DNA of 64,000 bases from Moniliophthora roreri (taxonomy: Eukaryota; Basidiomycota; Agaricomycetes; Agaricales; Marasmiaceae): assembly GCA_001466705.2 (NCBI GenBank), contig LATX02000100.1, positions 434,001 through 498,000 on the forward strand. Reading direction: 5' to 3'. How positions within the stretch are numbered: the stretch's first letter is position 1; each line of letters begins with the position of its first letter. A model generated the notes under the pieces. The model searched no databases. It saw only the letters and a list, made by a program, of their open reading frames with translations, and was not told where the DNA came from. Below are positions 11,718-23,935 of this stretch, piece after piece. Made by a program: the position numbers and the translations under genes.

Positions 11718-14057
11718 ATGTCTTTTACCTTCAACTGGCCTCGTTTCTCGGACCAGTTTCACTACGATGCTATCCAAATGCTCAACAACGCCCTCAATAA
11801 AGGCAGCAAGCCTCCAGTCATAGCAGACAAGATTGAGGTCGTGGAGCTGGAGATGGGGACAGAAGTATGTGCTTGACTTGGTCTAAAATTTTGCTTTTCT
11901 GATAGAGCTTCAGCCTCCTGAACTGGAAATAAGGGAAATAGGTGAACTTACGATGGACCAGTTCAGAGGAATCTTTCGACTGTCATATTCTGGGGATGCA
12001 CACCTTGTGCTAAAAACCAAAGTTCAAGTGCGTCCGGCAGAATCAAGAGTACTCTTCCTAATTTTACATTTCATCAGGCCAATCCTCTTAACCACAAGCA
12101 GCCGGACATACATCTCATGGCGGGAAACAAAGGAATGTTGGCTGCTAGACAGCCTCTCGTTGTCCCGATGCTTCTTCGACTCTCTCATTTCAAGCTGCGA
12201 TCCATCGTGGTCCTTGTCGTTTCGAAACAAAAGGGAATTACTCTGGTATTCAAAACTGATCCCTTGCAGAACGTTGATATCAACAGCACTTTTGACTCCA
12301 TCGCCGTCATCCAAAAATTCATCCAGAAAGAAATCGAGGGCCAACTGCGCCAGATGTTCCGAGAAGATCTACCCGGAATCATTCATCGGCTTAGCCAGCA
12401 ATGGGTGAAAGCCAAGATCGAAGCACCATATCTTTCCAAACGACCGCCGCCGACAACCCGTCAGCCCAGCGCACCTGCTCCCCTATCGTTCCAGAATGTT
12501 GCTGGCGTTCCCTCTATTGAAGATCTTCACCGCCTGAGGCATCGGTCCTCCATGGAATCAGGCGGCTTGCGAAAACCATCAGTGGCTCGTTCTTCTTACT
12601 CTTCGAGCTCACGACCAACAGCCATGGCTGCTGGTGCCAGGTCGCTACCTCCTCCCAGTCTTGCCCCACAAGAAATTCCAGAAAGCACATTTCCTGATCT
12701 GGAAAACTTTGACCCTACATATGGTCTACGACCTGAAGGTCTACCTACCAAAAGTCTATTCAAAGGTTTTGGTGGACTATTCACGCCTACGAAGGGTCTT
12801 GCCGAGTTAATGGAGGAGGAGAGTGAAGAGGATGGTGAGACGGCAATGTATGATTACGATGATTCGTCAACAACTTACGACGTAGTGGATTGGGAAGGAG
12901 GCTTGTCTGGTTTGTCACGAGGCTCATCTAGCGAGCTCAGTCCGACAGAACAGGTGGAGGAACATCACAATGTTGAATACGAAACTATCCCGGCTGTTGG
13001 AGGGGGGACAATCGTCAGACCTCGAGTATTCCACTCACAGTCAATGATCCAGCCTTCGCCTGACGTCAATCCTGCTCCTTTGACTAGGAATAGTCGATTG
13101 TCGCGCTCTCATGACAGCATTGCTTCGGCTCTTCATTCTGGGATGGTCCTCAGCCCAAACGCGAATCTTGGCCAGCGAAGACCCAATTCCTCCTATAACC
13201 CTTATTTCCCTGAATCAGCCACAGGGATCACTAGCGGCGTTGGATTGCGCACTGCACATAGTTATCATGGGACACCACTTGCCAGCCCACAAATTGCACC
13301 TGCTTTCCTCAGTCAGAGCGGTTCACGACGTCCTGTTACGCCTGATAGCTTGGAAACACAACAATCGTATTCAAGTGGCGACCATACGCGTACACTTCTA
13401 ACACCTCCAGAAGACGAATCCCTTCCGATGCAAATACCATATCGTCGTCCGTCCTCTCGCAGATCATCCGTGTCTTCTATGTCCAACCTAGATCCGAGAT
13501 ATTCTATGTTAATATCCCCAACCTCCGCCAACTTTGCCGACTTCCTTTCAAATGACATAGGTGACCCTACTCCCAAAATCGTTCTCCGACCTTCTCCTCT
13601 CAACAACACACTTTCAAAGTTATCCACGCTCAGCCATTCCAATCACACACTGTCTCCCTATACGCGATCACTCGAGCATTTCACCGTCAGAAGCGTTCCT
13701 CCTCGTTATACCGGTGGATTATCAGGATCCTCGGGTATCTCCCTCGACCGTCAGCCCGTGAAAGCCAAACGGAAACGGACCTATCACATAGGGGGTAGTA
13801 AAAAAACCACTCCTCCACCCGAAGCATCCTCCCCACAATCCGAAACCACCACTACGCCAGCTGACTTACCTACTGGCACCACCACATCTGACTTTGATAT
13901 ATCGGATATGGACCGTTACTTTAGGGATGGTGCTGCAAGCGATCGTGAGACCCATGGTAATCATCTGCTACACCCCATTCCAGGACCGTTTACCGGTTCG
14001 CCAACGATTCACCCACGCCATTTTCGGTTGAGGACCTCGTATATCCATCCGGAATGA
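11718..14057 (+). CDS. MDM34: ERMES complex subunit Mdm34 (mitochondrial distribution and morphology protein 34)
   Basis: Mdm34 is a mitochondrial outer-membrane subunit of the ER-mitochondria encounter structure (with Mmm1, Mdm10, Mdm12). Its SMP domain carries lipids between the membranes. Exons 11718-11864, 11914-12027 and 12078-14057 give 746 residues. The N-terminus [12 protein letters not shown] is the family hallmark. The SMP domain (about 1-195) includes [36 protein letters not shown] and [18 protein letters not shown]. The long Ser/Pro-rich remainder (about 200-746) is mostly disordered and ends in low-complexity polar sequence, as in other fungal orthologues. It has a basic [15 protein letters not shown] patch near residue 650. 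Confidence 0.96.
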
Positions 14058-14408
14058 ATTGAACACCTCACCCCTGCGGTCGTTACTCCATGGTTCTTAT
14101 CATGCAACCAGTCGGCTCCCTTTTTCAGTTCTGCGGACATGATTTTCTCCACGCTGTGGTTGTTAGTGTTGATGTTGTCGCCATTCAATCTTTTCTTCTC
14201 GAATCTGCAGTTCTCATATCTTTAAATTAAGCTGTAGCGCCATCATTCGGATATTTCTGCTTCTGGATGCTTTTCATTACTGTTTCACTGTATGGAATAC
14301 CGGCGGCAGTGGCTGAAAGGCATAAGAGATCGGCACCAACGTGGGAGATGCGTTGAGCTCCTCGAAGTCCTGTATCCATGCCAGCCATTAGGAGTCATCA
14401 GTACCATA
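14058..14408. other. Convergent 3' region MDM34 / Virilizer gene
   Basis: A 3'-UTR-type sequence of about 350 nt, rich in T/A tracts, with no ORF support. Confidence 0.6.
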
Positions 14409-17400
14409 TCAGGTCGATTGACCATTAATACCTACATCCACTGTAATGACAATAACGAATTAACGTAGTTCACCATGCTCAGAAATGTGGGGCACATACC
14501 ATGTGTACTAGGTAGTCTGCTTGTGTTCTGCCTCGCCGATGGGGTTTGACGTAAATCCCGGAAATCATTGTTTTGGTATGTCTTTGTAAGTCCAGTAGCG
14601 GCGGGGGACCGCAGAATAGCAGTAGGGGGGGAAAAGACAATTCCAAGAACGTCTGGAACGTTACTCTTTTGGGAAGGCGTGGAAGGCGTCTCGCCGCCTA
14701 CTACTTGGAACGTCAAAAGACCCTCCAGATTCTGCATCGAGAGCTCCAGACTGTCTGTTAATACAACATCGGGCCCCGATAGCATCTCGTCCTCATCTAC
14801 GGAGAAATTCGAGCGTAGGTTTGCAACCTTCTCGACCTCTTCTGACGAAATATTGTCGGAAAGCTTCTCGTGGAGAGCAGCTACCTCCTCAGCCTTGATA
14901 CCGCACAGGCAAACATACTTCTTATTCTGCTGCTCCGATAGCCATTTCATGATAGAGATTACGGCTTTCGACGAGTCGGGTGTCAACGGAATCCCTGGCC
15001 TCGATAAAGCAGAAAACGTTCGGCCAATCTCTCGCCTGACCATTTCAACACCGCCTTCCAATGGTATAACAGGGAGGCTTTCCAATAGAGTGACGATGTC
15101 TAGCCAGGGAACCAAGTCTATATCCCGCTGTGATACCCTCAACGTTACCAGGAGGATAGCGGATTTAAGTGAGAAGTCGAACTGACTGGCATGAGAGAGC
15201 AGAGAAGGAATAAGGTTTTCAAGATGAGATGATATGATGCGGGCGTGGAGTACTTCCACCAAGCAGGTGGTGAAAGTTGGTGATGCCTCCTCTGCGGTAC
15301 ATATGGTGTTTATCGACCATGCCTGCAGAGCCTCCGACTTAGGCCTCAATAACTGCTGAATGAACTGTAAATGCAACTGTATCCCATGCTTTATAACCAA
15401 ATTCGAAGCAGTGTGGTCGTTCGACTTGGCCAACGCTCTCAATGATGTTGATAGCTGTTTGAGTTCTTCAATGAAGAGCCATTCTGCAAGTCCAACCATT
15501 CCTTCCTCGTCCAGCCCTATCAATCTGTGCATGAAAGGGACCTTGTGCTCCAGATCGAGAAGACGGAAAAATTCCAAAGTCTCCATCTGAATAGTTGGCA
15601 GCACCGAGATGACCCAATGCTCACGCTGCTCCTCGTCAAAGCCGCGTTCAGGAAGTATATGGTCAATGAGGGAAAAGATCTGCTGCAGGTGATAAACTGG
15701 GTCTCTCCCCGCACTCCCGACACTATGATAGAGCAAGGTACGAAGGATCACCTCGGCGCCGAGTTTATTGTCCGGCTCAACTGTAAACCCAGGTCTTGAC
15801 AATTGTCGCATGAAATCGAGACAAGTCTGCCTCGCCACTTGTGCAGAGATACATGCGGCACTGGTCTGGTAGAAGATAGTGTCTGCTGCATCGGTGCATG
15901 CAAAAATATCTGCAACGCTAAGCGTCAAGCTCCGCAAAAGATGCGTCGTCAATGAAAAGTGCAGAGATAGTTGACTAATTAGATGGAGCAAGTCATCAGC
16001 GGTTCGTAAGAGAAGGTCAACAATGGCCGGATCAATAGCATTGGGAGGGCAGCAGGTGACAACGAAGTGTTCGTTAAGATTTGCCGAGACGTCATGGAGG
16101 AGTCCAGTAAGACGTGGGATGAAGGGTTTGCCATGCTCGTCTCGAACGATCTGCAAAATACGCCATTCTCCACGATCGTCTTCCGCTAGTTCCTTGCTAA
16201 CGATAGCCAAGGATACTCGGAGTGTCCGAAGGCGGCGCAGTGACAAAGGGCGGTCGCTGGAGTAAAAAATTTCTTCAATGGCGGCTGGTAAACCATCTTC
16301 TGATACATATGCCAGCTTCCGCAACGATAATAATTCGGATTCAGGGATGAATGAAAGTGGCACTTCGAGCGCGAGGATGGCCTGGGTGACCTCAACACGA
16401 AGTACAGCTTGCGGATCCTTCACAAGGTCGGCTAACATTTGTTCACCGAAAAAGCCTGACTTTCTTGGGACGTCATTGTCCGATGTAATCCACTTTAAGC
16501 GTACAGAGAACTGGCGTAGGAGCAAAAAGTAATTGACGAGCTAAGAGTAAAAAGTCAGACATAGACTTCAGCGTTAGTGTAAGAAACTTACTTCATGATA
16601 CCCATCAACTCCCTGCCACAGACGCAGGACACCTAGAACACGTTCCCGACAAGGATCGTTCCCTAAGCTATCGGACCATGCCCATACTGCAAACACGCTG
16701 ATGACACCAATGTAACCCCTCACAAACGCAATGAAATCGTCATGAGAGATAGCTGATGAGGCATTTCGCATGAACAGTCTGGGATACGACTGCGAGTTAG
16801 AGAAAACAGGGTTCTCAGATAATTTTGTGACTAGATCGTCGTGAAGAATCATGGAAGCAAGCCAAATGCCCACTGACTGTTCCTCTGAGCCTATATCTTT
16901 CAGCATGGCAATAGCTGCTGCAAAGTCAGCTTGTGTGTTGGTGAGGGCGTCCTGGAAGATATCCCATGACTGTAGCCTGGAAGCCAGCCTATGAGCAGCA
17001 GTCTGTGTTTTCTTTTCTTGAGAAGAGTCACGCTGGATATTCTGCAGAACTTCCAAAAATGGGGCAGAGTTAAAGTGATGGGCTATGTCGGCGTTCGCAG
17101 CAGCGTCCAAGAGATCATGGAGGGTATCACATTCGAGGTTGTTGGAGTTAAATACTGCGACGGGATCAACTTGTAACTGCGACGCAGGGTTCACGAAAAG
17201 ATACAGCAACAGCAAAGCATAATAACGTACACAAAGGTCCAATGCAAACGAGGGGTGTTGAGAGGCAGACAGCTTGAATAACTTGGCTATGAGAGCCGAT
17301 TGACGCGAGGTATTCTAGAAACCACGGTTGAGTGACATGTTACGCCAAATAGAGGTACATACCTCGGACTCTATTTCATGAGCAACGGCTTTCCAAAATT

Positions 17401-18244
17401 TGAGCATGGTCTCTTCCGTCGTGTCCTCGGCTATTGGTCTCCCGAGACAATCGACAGCATCTTCAAGCGTAAAACTATCCAACGCGATTTCCCGCTCTAG
17501 ATTTGCGTATAAATGGGGGAAATCAGGATCGTCCCAGTCATTGCTTTCCGGCTTCATGCACAGCACGAGACGCGATGCCAGTGACAAAGACGGAGACTCA
17601 GGTATAATGGACAAAAGGCTCTTCGCAAGCTGTGTAGGGTCTACTGCATTTGCTACGTCCAATGAGCGAGAAAGCGGTATAGCCTGAGCTGAGGGTATCG
17701 AAGTTGGGGGTATATCCTGTACTGATTCCGCTGAAGGTTGGGCATCGGAAACAACTTCACCATAGATAGCAAAGGAGACGACATCGAATTTCCCTTTTAC
17801 TATCATTAATCGTGTGGCATACTAACACGAAAATCATATGAGAAAAAATCATTGTGAAGCAACAACGCAGAGAACGCACCTCGGTACCCAAATCCACCGT
17901 GAAGTCTGCTTGGCCACCAGCATACGCGATGGTCGTCGGAACGAGCGCATTGGGTGCCCTTTGCTTCTCCTTCGACTCGGCGGGCTTAAGGGCCTGTGCA
18001 TTGAAGAAAACGTCAAGATAAAATGAATCCGGTTCGGTTTGGCTACCAAATTTTTCATGTGAATACGCTCCTTGCAACAACAATGCGAAGAGACCCACGC
18101 GATCACATCCGGACAGTTGGTGAAAGGCTGAGAGCCATTTGGGAATATACGAATGAGAGAGACTCGTATCGGTGCAGAGAATCGAATAGCAGCCAAACTC
18201 GAGGGCCCTTGCGGGGAAAGAGTACACCAGTGAAGGAGTTTCAT
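14409..18244 (-). CDS. Virilizer N-terminal domain protein (m6A writer-complex scaffold candidate)
   Basis: Six phase-consistent exons (18099-18244, 17880-18042, 17363-17821, 16592-17314, 14500-16540, 14409-14440) give 1187 residues. The N-terminus matches the Virilizer N-terminal fold. LLHWCTLSPQGPSSLAAIRF leads into VSLIRIFPNGSQPF, then a loop (DSFYLDVFFNAQALKP) and FDVVSFAIYGEVV at about 110-127. The rest is a long helical-repeat region without catalytic motifs, ending in a conserved-looking basic tail (RQNTSRLPSTH) spliced to VDVGINGQST. In animals and plants, Virilizer/VIRMA scaffolds the METTL3-METTL14-WTAP N6-adenosine methyltransferase. That role here is inference from domain identity. 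The gene is divergent from the ORM gene across about 130 bp. Confidence 0.72.
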
Positions 18245-18374
18245 GATGGGAGTGGGGGAAAGACAAGGGCCGTGGCGCGAATGACCGGCGCGGAGGATGT
18301 CTTGATGGGGAAGTTCGGCTCTTTCTTGGCTCTTACCATCATAATTGGACCGAGGACGTGGTCACTTTCCAACA
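18245..18374. promoter_or_regulatory. Short bidirectional promoter (Virilizer-type / ORM)
   Basis: Only about 130 bp separates the two divergent start codons, so both core promoters must share this stretch. It is GC-moderate and has no obvious TATA box, consistent with housekeeping expression. Confidence 0.5.
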
Positions 18375-19307
18375 ATGTCCACCATCGTTCGCCCAGCAGC
18401 CCTCAATCTTCATCTTGCTAACAATTCCCCATCCATGCGTGTCAGAGGTCGCAGCGGCAGCATCGTCAAAGTTGAACACATTGGCGACCGTCTAGAGGAT
18501 GTACTCGACCAAAACACTTATTCAAATCACAATGCCAACTGGGTCAATGCAAAGGGTGCGTGGCCGACCATGCTCTACGTTGGTTCGCCTAATTTTGAAT
18601 TACCCTGATATTTCTTAGGGGCGTGGCTGATACATATCGTACTCATTTGCATTGGTAAAATTATCATCGACACTCTGCCAGGAATGACCCAGGAAATCAG
18701 TTGGACTCTAGTGAACCTCCTTTACCTCGCAGTGCGTATCAGTATATTTTTCTACTGACGAGAGGCTCAACGCCAACTCTTAGCTGTCGTACCTGATGTT
18801 TCACTGGGTTACAGGGATTCCATTCCAGTCAGACATGCACGGAGGAGCCTACGATGACCTTACTCTCTGGGAGCAAATTGATGACGGGGCCCAATACACG
18901 CCAGCGAAGAAGTGGCTGTTTTCCGTGCCTTGCATTTTGTATGTCTATCCCATTCCGACCGTTACCGAGGCACACATACCCATTGCTACAACCCCTTAGA
19001 TTCCTTGCATCCACACATTACACGAACTACAACCCCTGGTTATTCGCCGTGAACATTACAGCTTTGATATTCGTCCTTATTCCGAAACTGCCTCAGGTAT
19101 ATGATTTTTCGAGTTGAGTCTTCGTCATCCATGCTGACTTACCTGCCGTAGTTCCACCGTCAGCGCGTTCGCTTCTTGGCCGAAAGCCAGTCAGGAATGG
19201 CTACACCTGTGACCCCAAGTTTCCCGCCGTCCGGTGCATCAACGCCCGGTCTTTACAGCGGCAGTGGGCCCACTCCGCGCGACATAACCGAGGCTCACTT
19301 CCGTTGA
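18375..19307 (+). CDS. ORM1: Orm1/Orm2 (ORMDL) family ER protein, regulator of serine palmitoyltransferase
   Basis: Orm proteins sit in the ER membrane and inhibit serine palmitoyltransferase, setting sphingolipid synthesis; in yeast their phosphorylated N-terminus relieves inhibition. Exons 18375-18555, 18619-18731, 18784-18938, 19000-19096 and 19152-19307 give 233 residues. The core (about 50-195) includes NANWVNAKGAWLIHIV, LPGMTQEISWTLVNLLYL, YLMFHWVTGIPFQSD, DDLTLWEQIDDGAQYTPAKK and LASTHYTNYNPWLFAVNI, all family signatures. Four membrane segments are predictable. The Ser-rich N-terminus (RGRSGSIVKVEH) offers phosphorylation sites. The C-terminal Ser/Pro/Thr tail (about 200-233) is longer than in yeast. 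Confidence 0.96.
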
Positions 19308-19599
19308 GAGGTTCCTTGGGCCATTCTTGGTTTCGTAAAATGTTCCCATAATCGTGTTTGACTTAAACTAATCGCATACTGATTAATTTTTACATATGCA
19401 AGTCCTTCGAGCTTCAGGGTTTCGCTGCCTCCTGTATTCAATAGCACTCCGCATCATGTCATATACTACAGACTCTCGGGTCGCAAGCATAACTTTCGCA
19501 TGTATAAGCATCGGGCTCTAATATACATACTATCGATCGTTCATATCTAAGGCCATATCTGAATAACCGGCGTAGGATCCTGAATGGCAGTGCAATTCT

Positions 19600-21155
19600 C
19601 TACTGCGGATTAGCGGCATTCAGTATGGTTTTGTAGTGTTGCAGCCGCAGACTGGTCAGGTAAGTGGTCAGTATCAAGGTCCACAAGGTACCAATAACGA
19701 GAAAAACCAACAGATTGCGGAGTAACATCAAAATAGTCACTTTACCGACAGCGGGAATGTATAACGAAGCCTGAATAAGAGCATCAGATCGAGCGTCCAA
19801 GACAGGGATGAATTAGACTTGAAGTTGTTTACCTTTTCTCTGACGTTGCTTTCAAAATTCTTTTCAGCAGCTACGTTGACGCACACGCAGCCATCCTTTA
19901 ACCACGCCGTTTGTACTTTGTAACTGACATTGGGAACCGCGGATACTACAACATCCGAAAGCGCCAGGCATTCTTGCAGCGAGAGATTGCTTGGATGCAC
20001 CACATGCCGAAGATGATACTGTCTAGTAGACGAGGAATCGGCCGCAGTCGGCCTTTTGGTGTATTCCTGCAAGGGTACGGAGATCATTCACCGCACAAAA
20101 GAAAACCCGAATGGGTCAACGCACCTGGATAGACTCTATATCGACCGAAAATACCCTGGCGCCGTCATTAGCCAAAAGCGCAGCAAGAGGTCGTCCGACG
20201 ACTTCCGACCTTCATCAATTCACCAAATCCCGAGTGAGTATTAGCCGTGATCAACGATTATTAGATGTGACTGACTCACCGATTTATGACACAGACGGTC
20301 TTTCCATACGCTCTATCGCCATACGGAAGAATTTTATTATATACACCCACATATTCGAGACACTTGACAATGGCAAGGGGGGTGCATGGGATGATCGATT
20401 TGACCATCCCTTCTGGAGGTTCGTCATTCTCAGCGACGCTGAGTCCTGCAGCACTGGAATGATCCTGGACAGCAGCGGTTAATAATTGCGGACGTATAAA
20501 TCGGATACTGAAGATCCAGTCCACAGAATGGAGTCAAAAAGGCATTCGGTAGGTAGATTGCCGTTCCCTCACTTGTGGTAGAGGTTGTAATGAAACTTGA
20601 AGTGGAGGCCTTCCACGTCTTTCAATGGGGAGACAATCTGTATATTAGATTTGAGGAAAATAAAAGAGGTATCTCAAGAGGAGCGTCGCACCTGCTGAAG
20701 GTAATGATCCTACTCAAGCAGACGAAAGTGAGAATCATTGTAAACTGTTGCTAGAGTACTTAACGGACCTGCTGTACTCCAAAGATGGGAAAGTAAACCT
20801 AAAACAGTTTTGAATCGAGCAAAACTCAGCAGCGGATGCTACATACCATAATGCCATCAATCCTTTCGTCCTCGTTGGCTTCCACAATAGCCTCTTCGAC
20901 ACCTTCACCTTCAGCAAGATCCGAAGACAGCGCCGCACCAGTCTTCTTCAACACGTATTCGAAACCAAGCGCTTCGCATTGTTTCCTGGTAAACTCCGAG
21001 TACATTCGACTTGGTTCTGAGGAAGTAGCGAGGATTCCAATGAGTCTTGGAGGTCGGTCTCGTTGTGAAAGTGTGGTTTTCACTTCATCACGGAAGGTGG
21101 CGGCAATTGGATCTGCTTTGAGTAGTAGCCCTTTTCCTGTGTTGTCGGCGGACAT
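19600..21155 (-). CDS. MTD1: NAD-dependent 5,10-methylenetetrahydrofolate dehydrogenase, cytosolic
   Basis: The enzyme oxidises 5,10-methylene-THF to methenyl-THF with NAD+ in cytosolic one-carbon metabolism (purine supply). Exons 20847-21155, 20769-20798, 20692-20709, 20573-20637, 20280-20507, 20125-20209, 19833-20066, 19712-19770 and 19600-19651 give 359 residues. Family motifs include RDEVKTTLSQRDRPPRLIG, SRMYSEFTRKQCEALGFEY, VYFPIFGVQQDHYLQQIVSP (quoted to 20), IIPCTPLAIVKCLEYVG, NRSEVVGRPLAALLANDGAR (Rossmann) and ASLYIPAVGKVTILML. Exons of 30 and 18 nt are supported by the conserved sequence they encode. The last intron (19652-19711) is in frame and could be read through, which would add 20 hydrophobic residues. 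I prefer the spliced form because it has a TACTGAC branch site and a good acceptor. Confidence 0.93.
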
Positions 21156-21316
21156 TGCATACGTTGAAAGGAAAGACGAAAGACTTGAACTCGAATGCAG
21201 CCGATCGATGCAAAAAATTTACAGGAGCGAAATCATTATAATTACGTGATCTGCGCGTAAGTCGCGTCGAGATTGTTCAAACCTCAATTATTTGTGTATT
21301 ATGGTACATCTAGCGT

Positions 21317-23201
21317 CTATGGTTCTAATTCAAACCCAGCAGAATGCAAAAGTGTAGCGAACTTTGGATGATTGATTAGCGCTCACGTTCCAAGCTCTTC
21401 ACCGCTGCGGTGAATACTCACCTGAACCTTCGCTATCGACTTAAGTTGATCAAAGTCATAACCTGACCGGCCACTCAAATCCCCTAGTAGTAGAAAGGGT
21501 GTTAGCTCTATTCCTCATGCGGACCACGGTGAACGTTCATACCACTGTTGTGGTACATGGGGTCCAGTACTAAAAGAAAGAACGTGAGCAATCTTCCCGA
21601 ATACTAGAGTATCATATCACTCACTAGGACCCGCTCGCTCAAACACTTGCGTAGCTGGGAAGCCTTGCTCGTGGAAAGACTATAAAGCAATCAGAGTTCA
21701 AGTGGAGAAACAACGACGGCCGAGAAAAACTTACCTGATGGTCACTGCAGCAGGCCTACAAACGTTCATTAGTCGTGTCTGAGAGCAGGTTGTAGTCAAC
21801 TCACTGGTGTGAAGCCGACTTCTAACTCGGGACTGTATATTGCAGAAACGTTGGCTACTAATTGAGTAACTTCAGGCGTGCCGATTCTGTAAGAGTTCGG
21901 AGTTAGCATGGAAATGACGTGAACTGCCTAGGCTTACAAGTCAGGAAGACCGAGTTGTGCAGGCTCGCTGGGGTCGTGGTAAGCTAGCATATCAGCCTGA
22001 ATCATGAGGGTCAAGTTCGCATTTGTGGATCTGAGTTCCCCTTTATACCATACACAAAATTTTCAGCGCTGTAGATTGATGAATAGAAAAAAAGTTCCTT
22101 ACTTGAGTATGCCTTGGATCCATATAATCCTTGCTCTTCTCCTGCGAAAGCGACCAGTTCAACATTGGCCTTGAACTTGAGGCCTGAACGGCCAATGGCA
22201 CGTGCAATGCCGAGGAGTGCAGTGGTGCCCGAGCCATCGTCATCACCTCCAGGTGCTCGAGTACTGCCGAAAGAGCCTCGACTGTCGTAGTGTGCACTGA
22301 TCAAGATTAACTCGGTCGTGTTTGAAGTCCCCTCGTAGCGACTGATTAGAGCATTAGTTATGAATCATTCATGAAGACATAGGAATGCAACAGACCAAAC
22401 CACATTGGGAGCGAAACCAACCAAGAAATCCTTCAATTCACAGCTCGCGCCCGTGTCCTCGAATCTTTCCTTCAACCATTTAGCAGCCGTTCTAGAGCCT
22501 TCGGCGAAGGAATGACGCGACATGATGCCTGATTGACTGTCTTCACCAGTAAGGAAGCGGATGTCGTTCTTCATCTGTGGGATGGAAATGCTGTTTACAA
22601 GCTCGTCGATTACCCCGTCATATTTCAAATTTGCGAGGATACGACGAACAGGGTCAACGGCGGATGGTGGAACGGGAACGAATTCAACGGGTGTAGTCGG
22701 GAGGGGCGTTGCTTTCCAGTATCTTGGAAGAATGCTATCCAAATTGTGAACGGTATCGCGTGCAACGGAAATCAATGCCGCTGTCTCTGTTCTGTAGTAG
22801 ACTGTTTTCCAGAGTTCAATGTCCAGGTCCGCTGGCGACAGCACACCTTGGTTCATTCGAGCAGTGAATGAGGGATCCAGACGGTCAAGGAATGCCCAAA
22901 AGTCGAGCAACGAACTTGACTCGGCTTTCAATAATGCGTCCACAGCCTGTTCCTCTACCCACACGAGTTGATCCATTCCGTTATTTGTAGCAAGCGGACC
23001 AACGATTGACGAGGGGAGGAAGCTCTGAGATGGCCATGAATCACCAGTCAAGCACGGTTCATCGGCGATGAAGATGCTATGGAGACTATCTCCGTCGCGA
23101 TAATTCCCGTAGAAGTTTCCATGTAGGCATGATGAAGGGTCGTTGAGCAAAGAACTACTGAAGGGTGTAATGAGAAATAGCAGGCCAGCAGTGTTGATCA
23201 T
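21317..23201 (-). CDS. M28-family metallopeptidase (secreted aminopeptidase type)
   Basis: Nine exons (22396-23201, 22103-22341, 21938-22040, 21805-21886, 21735-21755, 21625-21679, 21543-21569, 21422-21483, 21317-21361) give 479 residues. A hydrophobic N-terminus (INTAGLLFLITPFSSSLL) is a likely signal peptide. An N-terminal region of about 250 residues has no family I can name. Zinc ligands and catalytic residues of M28 are visible: ISAHYDSRG (His286, Asp288), GGDDDGSG (bridging Asp), FAGEEQG (Glu337/Glu338), QADMLAYHDP, and DPMYHNSGDLSGR near the C-terminus. It should be a co-catalytic di-zinc exopeptidase, most likely an aminopeptidase acting outside the cell or in the vacuole. Very small exons (21 and 27 nt) encode conserved sequence, so the model is well constrained. 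Confidence 0.92.
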
Positions 23202-23935
23202 GACGGAGGAAGGAAAGAGATAAACAGTTATTACGCGCTCCCTCTTATCTCTAAGTAACCCTCGCTATTATAAAATGGCAGTTACTGGACTAACCAATCT
23301 CGATATTCCGAGTTGATGTGAAGAGGGCTGTTTACCAAATTCGTATGTCTTTCTAATTTATCTGGCAGAGTTTCTAATTCTCCATCACACTTCAAAAAAG
23401 GAACCCTGTTCCCGTTGCTCTGATACCTTGGAATCTTCTCAAGGACTGAACGCCCCGGTTCAATCAGCTCTAAAGTCGCAATACTTTCATTGGCATGGAT
23501 AATTCACCTCAGCAACGCAAGATTCTTCCAGATAATTCGTGTCAGCTATCTGTTGAATAAAGTGACACATGCTTGTAGCGGCATACTTCCTTTTTTTTTG
23601 GCGGCGCATTTGGATAGCCTTACTCACAGCGCGACAGTCCGTCATCTCTTTCAGGCCGCTAGAACTTTTACGCATGGCGCCTGGATGCACCAGTGTGGGG
23701 CTCGATTCCGGCCAATTTTCATCACTCACTCTTCACTTACCTTCATATCGGCTGAACACCCACTGAAACCCAGACTCTTATCCAGTCCAATTTTGCTCAT
23801 TGTGGACAGAGCCACGCCAGGTATCGATCACTAAGTCCTTTCGGTCCCATTTCGCTGGGTTGCATTAGAGTCGGTCGAAGGTCAGGCATAGATTCACGGT
23901 TGACAAGCGGTTGTGGATTTCCGTTTTGGTGCGTT
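23202..23935. other. Intergenic region, no gene seen
   Basis: Contains the M28 promoter (a TATAAAA motif lies near 23270) and otherwise no supported gene. A short minus-strand ORF at 23487-23729 has no family or splice support. Confidence 0.5.

Noticed and set aside
14568..15185. 205-codon plus-strand ORF opposite the Virilizer-type gene
   Set aside because: It overlaps the well-supported minus-strand exon 14500-16540 and shows no family features.
23452..23470. B-box-like GGTTCAATC suggesting a tRNA
   Set aside because: No matching A box, acceptor stem or cloverleaf could be drawn from the surrounding sequence.
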